Assembly (NCBI GenBank): GCA_026993705.1 | Contig: JALWSJ010000153.1 | Span: forward strand, 1-6,672 | Origin: Flavobacteriales bacterium | GTDB taxonomy: Bacteria > Bacteroidota > Bacteroidia > Flavobacteriales_D > Parvicellaceae | Reading direction: 5' to 3' | Length of the DNA stretch: 6,672 nucleotides | Shown here: positions 6,329 through 6,672 of the stretch, in pieces | Numbering within the stretch: the first letter of the stretch is position 1 | Layout: the number at the start of each line of letters is the position of its first letter | Program-made: the position numbers and the translations under genes | The notes under the pieces: model-generated | What the model saw: the letters and a program-made list of their open reading frames with translations, nothing else | Databases searched by the model: none | Told to the model about the DNA's origin: nothing

Positions 6329-6498
6329 GTTAGGTTGTTGTGTTGACTATTTAGAACATTCCCTTTCAAGAATAAAAAATAAAGGTTTTACCATTTATTT
6401 TTTACTCTTGAAAGGTCGGGCTATCACTACTCACTCTTTTGTGTTGCATAAGCGCAACAACACAAAAGGAGTTCAAACACGCCGTTCTATCCCTAACG
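6329..6498 (+). repeat. Structured palindromic intergenic element 2 (about 170 bp)
   Basis: Read on plus: a short outer repeat GTTAGG (6329-6334) pairs with CCTAAC (6492-6497). Hairpin A spans 6362-6415. The motif GGTCGGGCTATC (6414-6425) follows. Hairpin B pairs CTTTTGTGTTG (6436-6446) with CAACACAAAAG (6458-6468); an alternative inner pairing is TGTTGC/GCAACA around loop ATAAGC. The element closes with CTATCCCTAACG (6487-6498). The order of parts is the same as in the element at 4550-4702, with almost entirely different stem sequences. From memory, GGGCTATC followed by a hairpin and CTATCCCTAACG is a recurrent theme of intergenic repeats in Bacteroidota genomes; I could not check this. The outer boundary is less certain than in element 1 because the terminal repeat is only 6 bp. 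No target-site duplication was seen. Confidence 0.65.
6362..6415. repeat. Long hairpin (22-bp arms, one mismatch) inside element 2
   Basis: Bases 6362-6383 and 6394-6415 are inverted copies with a single mismatch (C at 6405). They begin CCTTTCAAGA and end CTTGAAAGG, with an A/T-only inner stem of about 11 bp and a loop GGTTTTACCA. It is the longest inverted repeat in the window. It forms hairpin A of element 2 and could also act as a bidirectional terminator, but there is no T-run just outside the stem on either strand. Confidence 0.8.
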
Positions 6499-6577
6499 TG
6501 GATAAAATTGGAAGCAAGAAAGTGAATTTTAGTTTTCTTAGACGATGAAAAATTCTTTTGCTTATACTCAAAACAAC

Positions 6578-6672
6578 GTAAGCGTACGGTAAAGTACATG
6601 TTATTCGTTATTGAGTTCTTTCCAATTTTGAGGAAATAACTCAAATAATTTATTTGCTTTATGTTCTGGAAT
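6578..6672. mobile_element. End of an IS66-family insertion sequence (rest outside window)
   Basis: The plus strand from 6578 reads GTAAGCGTACGG, the GTAA(GCG) start typical of IS66-family terminal inverted repeats. It lies 23 bases outside the stop codon of a minus-strand frame whose end resembles an IS66 transposase C-terminus (FPQNW). This places the downstream end of the insertion at 6578. IS66 elements make 8-bp target duplications, so AAAACAAC (6570-6577) is the predicted duplicate. The other end is to the right of the window. Confidence 0.55.
6601..6672 (-). CDS. C-terminal end of a probable IS66-type transposase (TnpC), 5' part outside window
   Basis: The minus-strand frame enters at 6672 and stops at TAA 6601-6603, giving the last 23 residues IPEHKANKLFELFPQNW then KELNNE. 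The [LF]PxNW motif a few residues before the end is reminiscent of the LLPWNW/LLPHNW tail of IS66 TnpC proteins. A stop 23 bases inside a GTAAGCG terminal repeat fits the IS66 layout. Too little protein is present to be sure of family or intactness. Confidence 0.5.
   Translation of the reverse strand: MPEHKANKLFELFPQNWKELNNE

Larger units (their letters stand above)
6203..6577. other. Gene-free stretch between the LON-domain gene and the IS66 end
   Basis: The 375 bases hold the promoter for the leftward operon (6228-6258), a structured palindromic element (6329-6498) and 79 bases of AT-rich sequence (6499-6577). I see no gene or RNA gene in that last part. The open frames crossing this stretch on both strands run through the hairpins and show no recognisable protein features. 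Confidence 0.6.

Noticed and set aside
6327..6548. Plus-strand open frame of 73 codons
   Set aside because: It coincides with palindromic element 2, and its apparent coding arises from hairpin arms; the low-complexity product matches nothing I recognise.
6402..6644. Minus-strand open frame of 80 codons starting at a TTG
   Set aside because: It runs through the IS end and both hairpins of element 2, overlaps the better-supported transposase tail in another frame, and has no recognisable protein character.

Overview
The window looks like part of a chromosome from a Bacteroidota (Bacteroidetes) species, most likely of class Flavobacteriia. The DNA is AT-rich. Start codons lack clear Shine-Dalgarno sequences. 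Two candidate promoters match the Bacteroidota type (TTG, about 16-20 bases, TAnnTTTG). The gene order of a small coiled-coil gene, zapA and rny is one I know from this phylum. Genus cannot be fixed from the sequence alone.

All protein genes are on the minus strand, so transcription runs from high to low coordinates. From the right edge: (1) 6578-6672 is one end of an IS66-type insertion sequence, with the last codons of its transposase. (2) 6203-6577 has no gene but holds a structured palindromic repeat (6329-6498) and a promoter near 6228-6258. (3) 5609-6202 encodes a stand-alone LON substrate-binding-domain protein. Nine bases further on, 4703-5599 encodes a small secreted protein with degenerate YD/RHS-like repeats. 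These two probably form one transcript. (4) 4550-4702 is a second structured element, directly abutting the stop codon of the secreted-protein gene. (5) A promoter with a perfect TAnnTTTG box (4460-4487) precedes a housekeeping operon: a ZapA-upstream coiled-coil protein, zapA (cell division) and rny (RNase Y, mRNA decay). (6) Downstream on the same strand are a WbpP/TviC-type UDP-N-acetylhexosamine 4-epimerase and a Wzx-like polysaccharide flippase, which runs off the left edge. These two look like the start of a surface-polysaccharide (capsule or O-antigen) locus placed directly behind the housekeeping operon.

The most unusual signal is the pair of non-coding elements at 4550-4702 (read on minus) and 6329-6498 (read on plus). 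Their primary sequences differ almost everywhere, yet they share one layout: short outer inverted repeat, hairpin A, the near-identical motif GGT(G/C)GGGCTATC, hairpin B, closing repeat. This suggests one family of structured repeats whose fold and one motif are kept while the stems change. No CRISPR array, tRNA, rRNA or recognisable defence system was seen.
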